NCBI GenBank assembly: GCA_031274075.1
Contig: JAISQQ010000216.1
Span: 1-7,542 of the forward strand
Direction: 5' to 3'
DNA: 7,542 nt
From: Accumulibacter sp.
GTDB lineage: Bacteria; Pseudomonadota; Gammaproteobacteria; Burkholderiales; Rhodocyclaceae
The notes under the pieces are model-generated. The model searched no databases, was not told the origin of the DNA, and worked only from the letters and a program-made list of their open reading frames with translations. Position numbers and translations under genes: made by a program. Below, piece by piece: positions 1-6,016 of this stretch (positions are counted from its first letter, which is position 1; every line of letters begins with the position of its first letter).

Positions 1-80
1 AGTTCCTTCACGAGAGCGGCGATGCCGAGTTTTCGGATAAGCGGCGGGTTGCGAAAGTCTGCTGTAGTAGTAGTAGTCAT
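1..80 (-). CDS. Antitoxin-like protein, N-terminal fragment running off the window
   Basis: The frame opens with ATG at 80 and stays open to the window edge, giving 26 residues that start MTTTTTADFRNPPLIRKLGI. The threonine run comes from four ACT codons and one ACA, a small triplet repeat. The stop codon of the PIN-domain remnant lies one base upstream (TGA-A-ATG), the spacing expected of a two-gene toxin-antitoxin operon. From memory, short proteins with an N-terminus of this type are often encoded immediately downstream of PIN-domain genes; that is family recollection, not something visible here. The rest of the gene is outside the window, so its function cannot be confirmed. It has no promoter of its own in view and would be expressed only if the truncated operon is still transcribed. 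Confidence 0.55.
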   Translation of the reverse strand, partial: MTTTTTADFRNPPLIRKLGIAALVKE

Positions 81-81
81 T

Positions 82-230
82 TCAGATCGTCTCCATGAGC
101 CATGACACTGGATTTTGAACGATGACGTTCAATGACAATTTGCCTGCCGCCCTGTGCAGTTGGTCATCCGTCGTCAGGAAAACGTCGACATCATGAACGT
201 CCGCCAGCGCGAGATGCAGCCCGCATAGGC
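82..230 (-). pseudogene. PIN-domain toxin (VapC-like RNase), C-terminal remnant
   Basis: Only about 45-50 C-terminal residues are recognisable: LHLALA, then VDVFLTTDDQL and the ending NPVSWLMETI. This is the usual end of a PIN-domain nuclease, with the late acidic residues in TTDD before a Leu and the closing strand plus N-P-x-x-W. A full PIN protein has about 130-150 residues, so the first two thirds, including the N-terminal catalytic Asp, are missing. The similarity stops at about 215-230, right beside the repeat that begins at 231. The frame technically stays open through the repeat to an ATG at 420, giving 112 codons, but that extension is translated low-complexity repeat. The remnant is probably a dead toxin; the downstream partner gene keeps its normal spacing. 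PIN identity is fairly sure; loss of function is inferred. Confidence 0.6.
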
Positions 231-455
231 TGGGGTGAGCGAAGCGAACCCCAGCATCGAATGTCCATTGGCTTTTGCGTTGGGGTTCGCTGCGCTCCAG
301 GACAGAAGACAGAAGACAGAGGACAGAAGACAGTAATATTTGCGGGCGCGAAGCGCCCGGTAACTGAACTGTCCTCCGTCCTCCGTCCTCTGTCCCCTGT
401 CTTCTGATCAGAATGTCCATTGGCTTTTGTGTTGGGGTTCGCTGCGCTCACCCCA
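231..455. repeat. Composite palindromic/heptamer repeat element with 39-bp direct repeats
   Basis: The segment begins (231-253) and ends (433-455) with 23-bp palindrome-like units of the form TGGGGT-GAGCG-GCGAACCCCA. One is the reverse complement of the other with one mismatch. A 39-bp sequence containing GTCCATTGGCTTTTG occurs at 259-297 and again at 411-449 (38 of 39 identical, C/T at 278/430). Between these direct repeats sits a 113-bp insert (298-410). It has four and a fraction GACAGAA/GACAGAG heptamers at 301-333, a hairpin CGGGCGC-GAA-GCGCCCG at 343-359, and inverted degenerate heptamers at 369-406. The middle palindrome (from 281) is interrupted by the insert. No coding capacity is credible. 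It resembles REP/MITE-like non-coding repeats; a related decayed copy lies at 3698-3790. Confidence 0.8.
301..406. repeat. Inverted heptamer arrays around a GC hairpin (potential cruciform)
   Basis: The left arm reads GACAGAA, GACAGAA, GACAGAG, GACAGAA, GACAG (301-333). Read on the minus strand, the right arm (401 down to 369) gives GACAGGG, GACAGAG, GACGGAG, GACGGAG, GACAG. The two arms can pair imperfectly, with the perfect 7-bp stem at 343-349/353-359 at the centre of the intervening spacer. The strict period of 7 is directly visible. It recalls short tandemly repeated heptamers known from cyanobacteria and other bacteria, but kinship is not claimed. Confidence 0.75.
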
Positions 456-462
456 ACCTATA

Positions 463-499
463 AACGAAACACCGTTTCAAAACGTACGGGGGTTTCGTT
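463..499. repeat. Competing inverted repeats downstream of the mob operon
   Basis: AACGAAAC at 463-470 can pair either with GTTTC at 474-478 (loop ACC) or with GTTTCGTT at 492-499, so two mutually exclusive hairpins are possible. The stretch lies between the composite repeat and the terminator-like hairpin and holds no credible gene. A role is unknown; it may belong to the repeat or be the tail of the operon transcript. Confidence 0.4.
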
Positions 500-509
500 G
501 CTTTTCCCC

Positions 510-542
510 CCGAAAAAGGAAGGCTCCGCCTGCCTTTTTCGG
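510..542 (-). terminator. Terminator-like hairpin after mobA (possibly bidirectional)
   Basis: CCGAAAAAGGAAGGC (510-524) and GCCTGCCTTTTTCGG (528-542) form a 15-bp inverted repeat with one mismatch and a 3-nt loop. Read on the minus strand, the GC-rich core GGCAGGC-GGA-GCCTTCC is followed by TTTTT, and the same holds on the plus strand. It lies 28 bp beyond the mobA stop, where an intrinsic terminator for modB-modC-mobB-mobA is expected. The T run is part of the extended stem, so efficiency is uncertain. Confidence 0.6.
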
Positions 543-569
543 CTAACTTCCCCGGCCAAAAGTAGGTTT

Positions 570-1163
570 TTACTTTTGGACGTTCCAGTCTAGCCTCGCC
601 GCCATCAGATCGGCTGGCGTATCCAGGTCGATGAAATCGTGCGCCGCGTCACTTTGGCCCAACTCGTTTTCATCGACATAAACGGCGTTCAAACCTTGCA
701 GCACGGCGCGCGGACTATGCTTGCCAATTCCCATCAGCGCCGCGCGCAGTGCCGGGAGCGCCGCCACGGCGTAATACGCGGCCAGCGGCTGTGGAACGTT
801 TTTGACGACCGGCACGACGGCCTCGCATTCGACGCGCCGCGCGGCGAGTTCGCGGATCGGATCGGGGCCGAGAAACGGCATGTCCGCGGCCAAGGCGAAG
901 ACCCACGGCGTGTTGGTCCGCGCCAGGCCGGCGCACAGGCCCGCCAGCGGTCCGGCGTCGGGTATTTCGTCGATGACTTGAGGCAGCGCGACGTCGCCGC
1001 GTGGCCGGCGCACACTGACCAGCACCTGTGGAAAGAGGCCTTGCAAGAGCCGGGCGGAGCGTTGCAACAAGGTCTGCCCGTCGAATTCGAGCGTCGTCTT
1101 GTCGCGCCCCATTCGGCGTGACTCGCCGCCCGCCAGGATCAAGCCGGTACAGTCCGCGATCAT
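570..1163 (-). CDS. mobA: Molybdenum cofactor guanylyltransferase MobA
   Basis: MobA transfers GMP from GTP to Mo-molybdopterin to form the guanine dinucleotide cofactor (MGD, then bis-MGD) used by DMSO-reductase-family enzymes; it is cytoplasmic. The 197-residue product has the nucleotidyltransferase signature LILAGGESRRMGRDK at residues 8-22, DAGPLAGLCAGL (69-80), the metal-binding motif DMPF at 94-97, PQPLAAYY (124-131) and the C-terminal FIDLDTPADL (178-187). Length matches the family, about 190-200. I chose ATG at 1163 because the signature then starts at the normal place and the ATGA overlaps the mobB stop by 4 bp. A longer frame to 1247 would add 28 residues overlapping mobB. It is the last gene of the operon and is followed by a terminator-like hairpin. 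Nothing is missing. Confidence 0.95.
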   Translation of the reverse strand: MIADCTGLILAGGESRRMGRDKTTLEFDGQTLLQRSARLLQGLFPQVLVSVRRPRGDVALPQVIDEIPDAGPLAGLCAGLARTNTPWVFALAADMPFLGPDPIRELAARRVECEAVVPVVKNVPQPLAAYYAVAALPALRAALMGIGKHSPRAVLQGLNAVYVDENELGQSDAAHDFIDLDTPADLMAARLDWNVQK

Positions 1164-1654
1164 GGCGCTTGACACAGCAGGAATCCGGCGACTCCCGCCG
1201 CGTCCTCCAAATCGAAATGCGGCAGTTCCGGGTAGATTTCCGGGCAATCGGTAATCAGCGCGATCAGGCCGTCCGCGATCGCGCAGCGCGGCGCCTTGCC
1301 TTGGGCGCGGCGCAACACCTCGATCTTCGGCCCGGGCGCCTGCGAGAATCCCTCGGCGAGCACCAGGTCGGATTCGCCAAGAAAGCGCCCGGCCAATTCG
1401 CGCGGCTCGGCGCGCTCGCCGGCGTCCGCCACGAGTTGCAGCGCCGACGAGGTCACCAGCATGCTCATCGCCGCGCCGGCCTGTTTATGGCGCCAACTGT
1501 CCTTGCCCTCGGTATCGAGTTCAAGCCTGTGATGCGCGTGCTTGATCGTCGCCACGCGCTGGCCGCGCCGGATCAACTCCGGAATCAGTTTCTCGACGAA
1601 AGTCGTCTTGCCCGCGTTGGAGTGGCCGACGAAGATGAAGACGGGAGGAGACAT
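1160..1654 (-). CDS. mobB: Molybdopterin-guanine dinucleotide biosynthesis adaptor protein MobB
   Basis: MobB is a small GTP-binding P-loop protein that assists MobA or delivery of the guanylated cofactor; it is not strictly required in E. coli. The 164-residue product begins with a strand and the Walker A motif GHSNAGKTT (residues 10-18). It continues with TIKHAHHRLELDTEGKDSW (36-54), the QAGA motif, and LVLAEGFSQAPGPKIEVLR (97-115), whose E-G-F...P-K-I-E-V is the family hallmark. Length is typical (about 160-175). The start ATG at 1654 lies 15 bp after the modC stop, with a weak AAGG about 8 nt upstream. The stop overlaps mobA by 4 bp, which suggests translational coupling of the two partner proteins. 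Confidence 0.95.
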   Translation of the reverse strand: MSPPVFIFVGHSNAGKTTFVEKLIPELIRRGQRVATIKHAHHRLELDTEGKDSWRHKQAGAAMSMLVTSSALQLVADAGERAEPRELAGRFLGESDLVLAEGFSQAPGPKIEVLRRAQGKAPRCAIADGLIALITDCPEIYPELPHFDLEDAAGVAGFLLCQAP

Positions 1655-1669
1655 GGGGGTACCTTATCC

Positions 1670-2743
1670 TTATCCGAGCAGCGCCACGGCCTTGATCTGC
1701 GCCACGACGCTTCGCCCCGGCGCGATGTCCAGCGCGAGACGCGAACGTTCGGTGACGCGCGCGAGCAACAGGGGCGCGCCGTCGCCGTGCAATCGGAGTT
1801 GTACTTGCACGTGACCGGGGGTCGAGAGCGGCGTGGCGGCGATCACCGTGGCGGACAGCAGGTTGAGGATGCTGCTGTCGCCGTGCGCGGCGAGGGCCAG
1901 GCTGACGTCGCTGGCGCGGACGCGGCAGCGCATGCGGCTGCCAAGTGGTTTGTCGCACCTTGAGATGTAGAGTTTGCCGCCGGGAAATTCCAGCCGGGTC
2001 AAGTCGTCGGCTTCGTGCCCGGCGACGACGGTTTCCAGCACCACGCCCATGTCTTCGCCGAAGGCGTGCGCCAGGTCGAGCCGCGCCAGGGTTTCCATGA
2101 GCGGGCCGCAGGCAACGGCGCGTCCATTGTCGATCAGTACGAGGTGGTCGGCGAGCCGGGCCGCTTCGTCCGGCGCGTGGCTCACGTAGAGCACGGGAAT
2201 GGAAAGCTCGTCGTGCAGTCTTTCGAGATAGGGCAGGATTTCCTGCTTGCGCTTGAGATCGAGCGCGGCCAGCGGCTCGTCCATGAGTAGCAGCCTCGGA
2301 TGGGTGAGCAGGGCGCGCGCGATGGCGACCCGCTGGCGCTCGCCGCCGGAGAGGCTGCCGGGATCGCGCTCCAGCAGCGCGCCGATGCCCAGCAGGCGGA
2401 GCATGGCGTCGAACTCTTCGCCGCCGGCATGGCCCGCGCGCTTCATGCCGTATTCGAGATTCCGCCGCACGGAAAGATGGGGAAACAGGCTGGCTTCCTG
2501 GAATACGAGTCCCAGGGGACGCTGGTGCGTGGGCAGGAAATGCTTTTTGTCCTCGTCCTGCCAGACTTCGCCGGCGACCGCCAGAAAGCCGCGCGGGGCG
2601 CGTTCCAGCCCGGCGATGCAGCGCAGCAGCGTGGTCTTGCCGGAACCGGAAGGGCCGAACAGGGCGGTGACTCCCTTTTCCGGCAGGCGCAAATCCACAG
2701 CCAGCGAAAAGCCCGGGTAGTCCAGTTGAAAACGCGCTTCCAT
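1670..2743 (-). CDS. modC: Molybdate ABC transporter ATP-binding protein ModC
   Basis: ModC is the cytoplasmic ATPase that powers molybdate import through ModB. The 357-residue protein has Walker A GPSGSGKT (30-37), a Q-loop in [11 protein letters not shown] (80-90), the ABC signature [10 protein letters not shown] (131-140), Walker B LLLMDEP with catalytic Glu156 (151-157), and the switch His189. Residues from about 289 to 357 form a C-terminal Mop/TOBE domain, visible as [20 protein letters not shown] and [16 protein letters not shown]; this domain binds oxyanion and is typical of ModC rather than of sulfate or phosphate ATPases. Length equals that of E. coli ModC (about 350). ATG at 2743 is preceded by AAGGAG at 9-nt spacing and a second AAGG closer in. 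It follows modB by 27 bp and is complete. Confidence 0.96.
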   Translation of the reverse strand: MEARFQLDYPGFSLAVDLRLPEKGVTALFGPSGSGKTTLLRCIAGLERAPRGFLAVAGEVWQDEDKKHFLPTHQRPLGLVFQEASLFPHLSVRRNLEYGMKRAGHAGGEEFDAMLRLLGIGALLERDPGSLSGGERQRVAIARALLTHPRLLLMDEPLAALDLKRKQEILPYLERLHDELSIPVLYVSHAPDEAARLADHLVLIDNGRAVACGPLMETLARLDLAHAFGEDMGVVLETVVAGHEADDLTRLEFPGGKLYISRCDKPLGSRMRCRVRASDVSLALAAHGDSSILNLLSATVIAATPLSTPGHVQVQLRLHGDGAPLLLARVTERSRLALDIAPGRSVVAQIKAVALLG

Positions 2744-2770
2744 CGTCCTTTGCTCCTTGTTCCCTGAAAC

Positions 2771-3442
2771 TCAAACCCAGGGACTTTTCTTGCGGCTGCC
2801 GTAGAGCAGCAGCAGCACGAGGAAGCAGAAGCACACCATGCCGCCCGCGAGCCAGTGCGCCTGGGCGTATTGCATCGTCTCCACATAATCGAAAATCTTG
2901 ACCGACAGTACTTGTGTCTTGCCGGGGATGTTGCCGCCGATCATCAACACGACGCCGAACTCGCCGACCGTGTGCGCGAAGCCCAGGATGGCGGCGGTGA
3001 ACAGACCGGGTCGCGCCAGCGGCAGCGCGACAGTGAAGAAACTGTCCCAGGGCGAGGCGCGCAGGCTCGCCGCGGCTTCCAGCGGACGCTTGCCGATGGC
3101 TTCAAAGGCGTTCTGGATCGGCTGCACCACGAAAGGCAGGGAGTAGAACACCGAAGCCACGACCAGTCCGGCGAAAGTAAAGGGCAGGCGTTCGAGGCCC
3201 AGGCTTTCCATCAGGCGGCCGGCCGGACCGTACGGCCCCATCATCAACAGCAGGTAGAATCCCAGTACCGTCGGCGGCAGCACCAGCGGCAGGGTCACCA
3301 CCGCGCCGACCGGCCCTTTCAGGAACGAACGCGTGCGCGCCAGCCACCACGCGAGCGGCGTGCCGACGAGCAGGAGCAGCGCGGTGACGAGCGTCGCGAG
3401 CTTGACGGTCAGCCAGACGGCGGCAAGGCTGGAGGCGTCCAT
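2771..3442 (-). CDS. modB: Molybdate ABC transporter permease ModB
   Basis: ModB is the inner-membrane channel subunit of the molybdate importer. The 223-residue protein has about five hydrophobic segments (roughly 8-35, 47-69, 87-110, 140-168, 195-215). The conserved [16 protein letters not shown] (51-66) and the cytoplasmic EAA loop [20 protein letters not shown] (122-141), which docks onto ModC, are both present. [18 protein letters not shown] (160-177) matches the ModB pattern GEFGA...NIPGET. Length is normal (about 220-230). The start ATG at 3442 lies one base after the stop of a short upstream ORF (TGA-C-ATG) and has only a weak GAG-type ribosome site, so translation may depend on coupling. 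The expected modA gene is not upstream; see the findings. Confidence 0.96.
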   Translation of the reverse strand: MDASSLAAVWLTVKLATLVTALLLLVGTPLAWWLARTRSFLKGPVGAVVTLPLVLPPTVLGFYLLLMMGPYGPAGRLMESLGLERLPFTFAGLVVASVFYSLPFVVQPIQNAFEAIGKRPLEAAASLRASPWDSFFTVALPLARPGLFTAAILGFAHTVGEFGVVLMIGGNIPGKTQVLSVKIFDYVETMQYAQAHWLAGGMVCFCFLVLLLLYGSRKKSPWV

Positions 3443-3443
3443 G

Positions 3444-3530
3444 TCAGCTCATTGGCGAGGCCGCGCCGCCCGTGGCGGCAAGCTCGGCGTAAACCTGCGT
3501 TTCCTGCGCGCTGATGCCAGTACCCTCCAT
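3444..3530 (-). CDS. Short ORF coupled to modB (leader peptide or gene remnant)
   Basis: A 28-codon frame, [10 protein letters not shown] to GGAASPMS, ends one base before the modB start codon. Most codons end in G or C, as in the real genes next door, and the frame stays open further upstream without a stop to 3695. I do not recognise the sequence. It does not look like the ModA C-terminus as I know it. No good ribosome site precedes the ATG at 3530. It could be a leader peptide, the eroded end of a gene that once preceded modB, or chance; the tight stop-start spacing favours one of the first two. Confidence 0.25.
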   Translation of the reverse strand: MEGTGISAQETQVYAELAATGGAASPMS

Positions 3531-3627
3531 GTCGAAACGCACACAATCCTTGATCCCTATCGAATCATATTCGGTTTTCCCGTAAGCCGGGCTGGTCCGC
3601 AGCAGGGCGATGGCATGAATGCGAAAA

Positions 3628-3636
3628 ATTATAACA
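3628..3636 (-). promoter_or_regulatory. Extended -10 promoter element for the mod-mob operon
   Basis: Read on the minus strand this is TGTTATAAT: a perfect TATAAT with the TG of an extended -10 one base upstream. No good -35 is seen 16-18 bp upstream, which is normal for extended -10 promoters. Transcription would start near 3621, leaving a leader of about 180 nt before modB. A small hairpin, CGAAT-ATG-ATTCG, lies in that leader at 3561-3573. Confidence 0.5.
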
Positions 3637-3697
3637 AGAGACGACACAGGGCGAGAAAAGGTTTTGCCGGGCGAATGCCCGTAGAGGCAAGGCAAGT

Positions 3698-3790
3698 TTG
3701 GGGTGAGCAGGAAGCGAACCCCAAGGTAAAGCCGGTTCCGGTCTCAAAAGACGGGAGACAGCGGCCAGCGGCAAGAATTTACGGCGCGAA
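3698..3790. repeat. Second, degenerate copy of the composite palindromic/heptamer repeat
   Basis: TTGGGGTGAGC...GCGAACCCCAA at 3698-3724 is the same palindrome as at 231-253, with two extra bases in the loop. It continues with AAGCC-like sequence corresponding to the reverse complement of the GGCTTTTG stretch at 271-277. Then come heptad-like GACGGGA and GACAGCG units near 3750-3763, and finally GGCGCGAAGCG (3783-3793), which matches the core hairpin of the first element. A separate small hairpin, CGGGC-GAAT-GCCCG, precedes it at 3668-3681. The parts appear in a comparable order but are shorter and more mutated. Confidence 0.6.
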
Positions 3791-3944
3791 GCGATAATGG
3801 CGTCTCCGGCTCCATGCCATCCGATCACTGACTCATGGAGGTAAGCGCCCGGCTTTGCCTGTGGTATTTGACTTGCAATATTCAGTTTGGGGATTCATGC
3901 TGTAGTTCATCCGAGAGGGATGAGAACACAAGTAAAGGGATGCG

Positions 3945-5201
3945 ATGAATAGTCATAGTAATCTGTCGGTCGGCGAGGCGCAGGCCCGTGTATTGCAGTG
4001 TGTGCCGTCTGGTGGCATCGAGGAAATTCCGCTCGAACGTTCGCCGGGCCGTATGCTGGCCGAGGACGTGCGTGCCAACCGTGATCTGCCGCCGTGCGAC
4101 GTGTCGGCGATGGACGGCTTCGCCGTGCGTAGCGCCGACTTGACCTGCGGTGGCGCGGTGTTGACGCTGGCCTTGGACATCAAGGCTGGCGACCGACCGC
4201 AAAAGGTCATCGCCGCCGGGGAGTGCGCGCGCATCATGACCGGCGCGCCAGTGCCGCCCGGCGCCGACGCGGTGATCCGCGTCGAGGATACCCGGATGCC
4301 TTCCGATAGGCGCGTCGAAATCACGCTTCCGGTGAAAGCCGGTAATGACATCCGCGCGCGCGGTGAAGTCATGAAGAACGGCGACGTGGTGCTGGCCGCG
4401 GGCATGGAAATCACGCCAGGCGTCATCGGCGTGCTGGCCACGGTCAAGCGCGCGCGGGTTCTCGTGCGGCGGCGCCCGCGCGTGGCCATCGTATCGAGTG
4501 GCAACGAACTGGAGGCGCTCGACGCGCCGTTCGATCCAGAGCGGATTCCAGAATCGAACGGCTACGCACTGGCGGCGCAGATACAGGCGCAAGGCATCGA
4601 GCCGGCGCGCTTGGGCATTGCCCGCGACGACCCGCGGGAGTTGGCGGACATTCTGCGACAGGGGCTGGAATACGACGTGCTGCTGGTTTCCGGCGGCTCG
4701 TCGGTGGGCGCGCACGATCATGTGCGGCCGACGTTGGAAGCGCTTGGCGTGACGCTGCATTTCTGGTGCGTCAAAATTAAGCCCGGGCATCCCATGGCTT
4801 TTGGCACGCGCGGCGAGCGCCTGGTTTTCGCCCTGCCAGGCAACCCGGTGTCGAGCATGGTCTGTTTCGAACAATTCGTCGGTCCGGCCCTGCGTGTGTT
4901 CATGGGACATCCGCGTCCCTTCCGCCGCGTCGTGGCGGCGACCCTGGCGCATGCCGTCAGGCATCGTCCGGGACGGACCGAATTCGTTCGCGTGACGCTC
5001 CGGCGGAACGCCGATGGGCTGAGGGTCGCTTCGACCGGCATGCAGGGCAGCGGCAATATCTGTTCGATGGCTCTCGCCGACGGTTTGCTGATCGTGCCGG
5101 CGGACAGTGAGGGACTGGCGGCGGGCGCGGCGGCGCGCGTTCAATTGCTTGATGGCGTGGGATTCGAGGAAGCGTCGGAATTCATGGGCGAAAGCTCATG
5201 A
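3945..5201 (+). CDS. moeA: Molybdopterin molybdotransferase MoeA
   Basis: MoeA inserts molybdate into adenylylated molybdopterin, releasing AMP and giving Mo-molybdopterin in the cytosol. The 418-residue product has the four-domain MoeA pattern: PPCDVSAMDGFAVR (49-62) with the conserved Asp57, MTGAPVPPGADAV (98-110), AIVSSGNELE (181-190) with Glu188, LVSGGSSVGAHDHV (247-260) with Asp258, KIKPGHPMAFG (277-287), LPGNPVSSM (297-305), and the C-terminal domain with SGNICSMALADGLLIVP (369-385). Length is close to E. coli MoeA (411). One oddity: the usual RGED motif reads RGEV (139-142), so an acidic residue at the active-site cleft is replaced by Val. The ATG at 3945 is preceded by AAGGGA at 4-nt spacing. 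It overlaps mogA by 4 bp and is divergent from modB. Confidence 0.96.
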   Translation: MNSHSNLSVGEAQARVLQCVPSGGIEEIPLERSPGRMLAEDVRANRDLPPCDVSAMDGFAVRSADLTCGGAVLTLALDIKAGDRPQKVIAAGECARIMTGAPVPPGADAVIRVEDTRMPSDRRVEITLPVKAGNDIRARGEVMKNGDVVLAAGMEITPGVIGVLATVKRARVLVRRRPRVAIVSSGNELEALDAPFDPERIPESNGYALAAQIQAQGIEPARLGIARDDPRELADILRQGLEYDVLLVSGGSSVGAHDHVRPTLEALGVTLHFWCVKIKPGHPMAFGTRGERLVFALPGNPVSSMVCFEQFVGPALRVFMGHPRPFRRVVAATLAHAVRHRPGRTEFVRVTLRRNADGLRVASTGMQGSGNICSMALADGLLIVPADSEGLAAGAAARVQLLDGVGFEEASEFMGESS

Positions 5202-5737
5202 ACGTTCCGGAAACGGCCGCCCGCATCGGCATCGTGACGATTTCCGACCGTGCCAGCCAAGGTGTTTACGAGGATCGAGGCGGTCCAGCGATCCGCGCCT
5301 GGCTCGCTCGCGCACTGATTTCGCCATGGCGGGCGGTGGCGCGCGTCATCCCTGATGAACGGGCTTTGATCGAGGAAACCCTGATCGAACTGGCCGATGC
5401 CGAGGCGTGCAGCCTGGTGGTGACGACCGGCGGCACCGGGCCCGGACCACGCGACGTGACGCCGGAAGCGACCGGATCGGTGTGTGCGAAGATGCTGCCG
5501 GGCTTTGGCGAGCTGATGCGCGCGGCGTCATTGAAGTTCGTGCCGACGGCGATCTTGTCCCGTCATACGGCGGGGGTCCGGGGGCATTGCCTGATCGTCA
5601 ACCTGCCGGGCAAGCCGTCGGCGATCGACGACTGTCTGAACGCGGTCTTCCCCTCGGTGCCGTATTGCGTCGATCTGATCGGGGGTGCTTATCTGGAAAC
5701 CAACGCCGAATTCTGCCGGGCTTTCCGTCCGAAATAA
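5198..5737 (+). CDS. mogA: Molybdopterin adenylyltransferase MogA
   Basis: MogA activates molybdopterin with ATP to make MPT-AMP, the substrate of MoeA. The 179-residue protein starts IGIVTISDRASQGVYEDRGG (10-29) and has IPDERALIEETL (51-62). The pterin-binding loop TTGGTGPGPRDVTPEAT spans 76-92, with Asp53 and Asp86 at the places of the E. coli catalytic aspartates. LPGFGELMRAASLKFVPTAI (100-119) identifies MogA rather than MoaB, as do NLPGKP (135-140), FPSVPYC (151-157) and the FRPK ending. It lacks the short loop E. coli MogA has before the SVPYC motif, which accounts for its shorter length. The start codon overlaps the moeA stop (ATGA), so the two consecutive enzymes are probably translationally coupled. 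No clear terminator follows. Confidence 0.95.
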   Translation: MNVPETAARIGIVTISDRASQGVYEDRGGPAIRAWLARALISPWRAVARVIPDERALIEETLIELADAEACSLVVTTGGTGPGPRDVTPEATGSVCAKMLPGFGELMRAASLKFVPTAILSRHTAGVRGHCLIVNLPGKPSAIDDCLNAVFPSVPYCVDLIGGAYLETNAEFCRAFRPK

Positions 5738-5790
5738 CATGCAGGCACACCGATGGCCCCGCCTGGCCTCGCTGGAGACATCCTCGGCGA

Positions 5791-5941
5791 TTACTCTGAA
5801 CTTTGCGTCACATGTTCAACAGATGATGCGTTGAGCGTGGTTCGTATTGCCTGCGCCGGACGGGTCAGCCCTTCGGGAACTTCGGCCGGCGCGGGCGGTG
5901 TCGGCGGGGGAAACCTTTTTAAGCTGGAATAGCGAAAACAT
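5791..5941 (-). pseudogene. Possible N-terminal gene remnant, FtsY-like at best
   Basis: On the minus strand an ATG at 5941 follows a very good ribosome site (AGGAG with 5-nt spacing) and encodes MFSLFQLKK. If one base is shifted at the A or C homopolymers just after, the frame continues as FPPPTPPAPAEVPEGLTR and on to a stop at 5791. A hydrophobic/basic start followed by a Pro/Ala-rich linker resembles the N-terminus of the signal-recognition receptor FtsY in betaproteobacteria, but no NG GTPase domain follows. Most of the gene would be lost. This is a weak reading; the frame could be coincidental. Confidence 0.2.
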
Positions 5942-6016
5942 GCGGACTCCTGATGAAGGATGGGCGAGAGCGCCTTTTGGGGGTTGGACTTACTTGACCT
6001 TTTGCGCCTTTTGGGA

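Larger units (their letters stand above)
3443..3944. other. Divergent intergenic region between modB and moeA
   Basis: These 500 bases separate the two divergent operons. They hold the modB leader with its short ORF (to 3621), the extended -10 element, a decayed repeat copy, and about 115 bp before moeA that should carry the moeA promoter. In that last part TTGACT (3868-3873) is a fair -35 but no convincing -10 sits at the right distance. I searched for a ModE-type operator (TATATA half sites) and saw none. Confidence 0.6.

Noticed and set aside
231..455. CRISPR array
   Set aside because: The repeats are adjacent heptamers and two 39-bp copies without regular unique spacers, and no cas gene is near.
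1028..1963. 311-codon plus-strand frame across mobA, mobB and modC
   Set aside because: Antisense shadow of three well-supported genes; no motif and no ribosome site of note.
1521..2834. 437-codon minus-strand frame overlapping modC and mobB
   Set aside because: It is the out-of-frame reading of modC and its neighbours; the modC frame carries all ABC ATPase motifs.
3443..3944. Known Moco riboswitch or ModE operator
   Set aside because: I looked for TATATA half sites and for the Moco RNA core and could not find either by eye; a covariance scan would decide.
3882..5144. Long (420-codon) minus-strand frame antisense to moeA
   Set aside because: It mirrors the GC-rich third codon positions of moeA, has Arg/His-rich low-information sequence and no recognisable motif.
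5640..5660. Short MogA as a truncated enzyme
   Set aside because: The missing residues are a surface loop relative to E. coli MogA; all catalytic motifs and the C-terminus are present.
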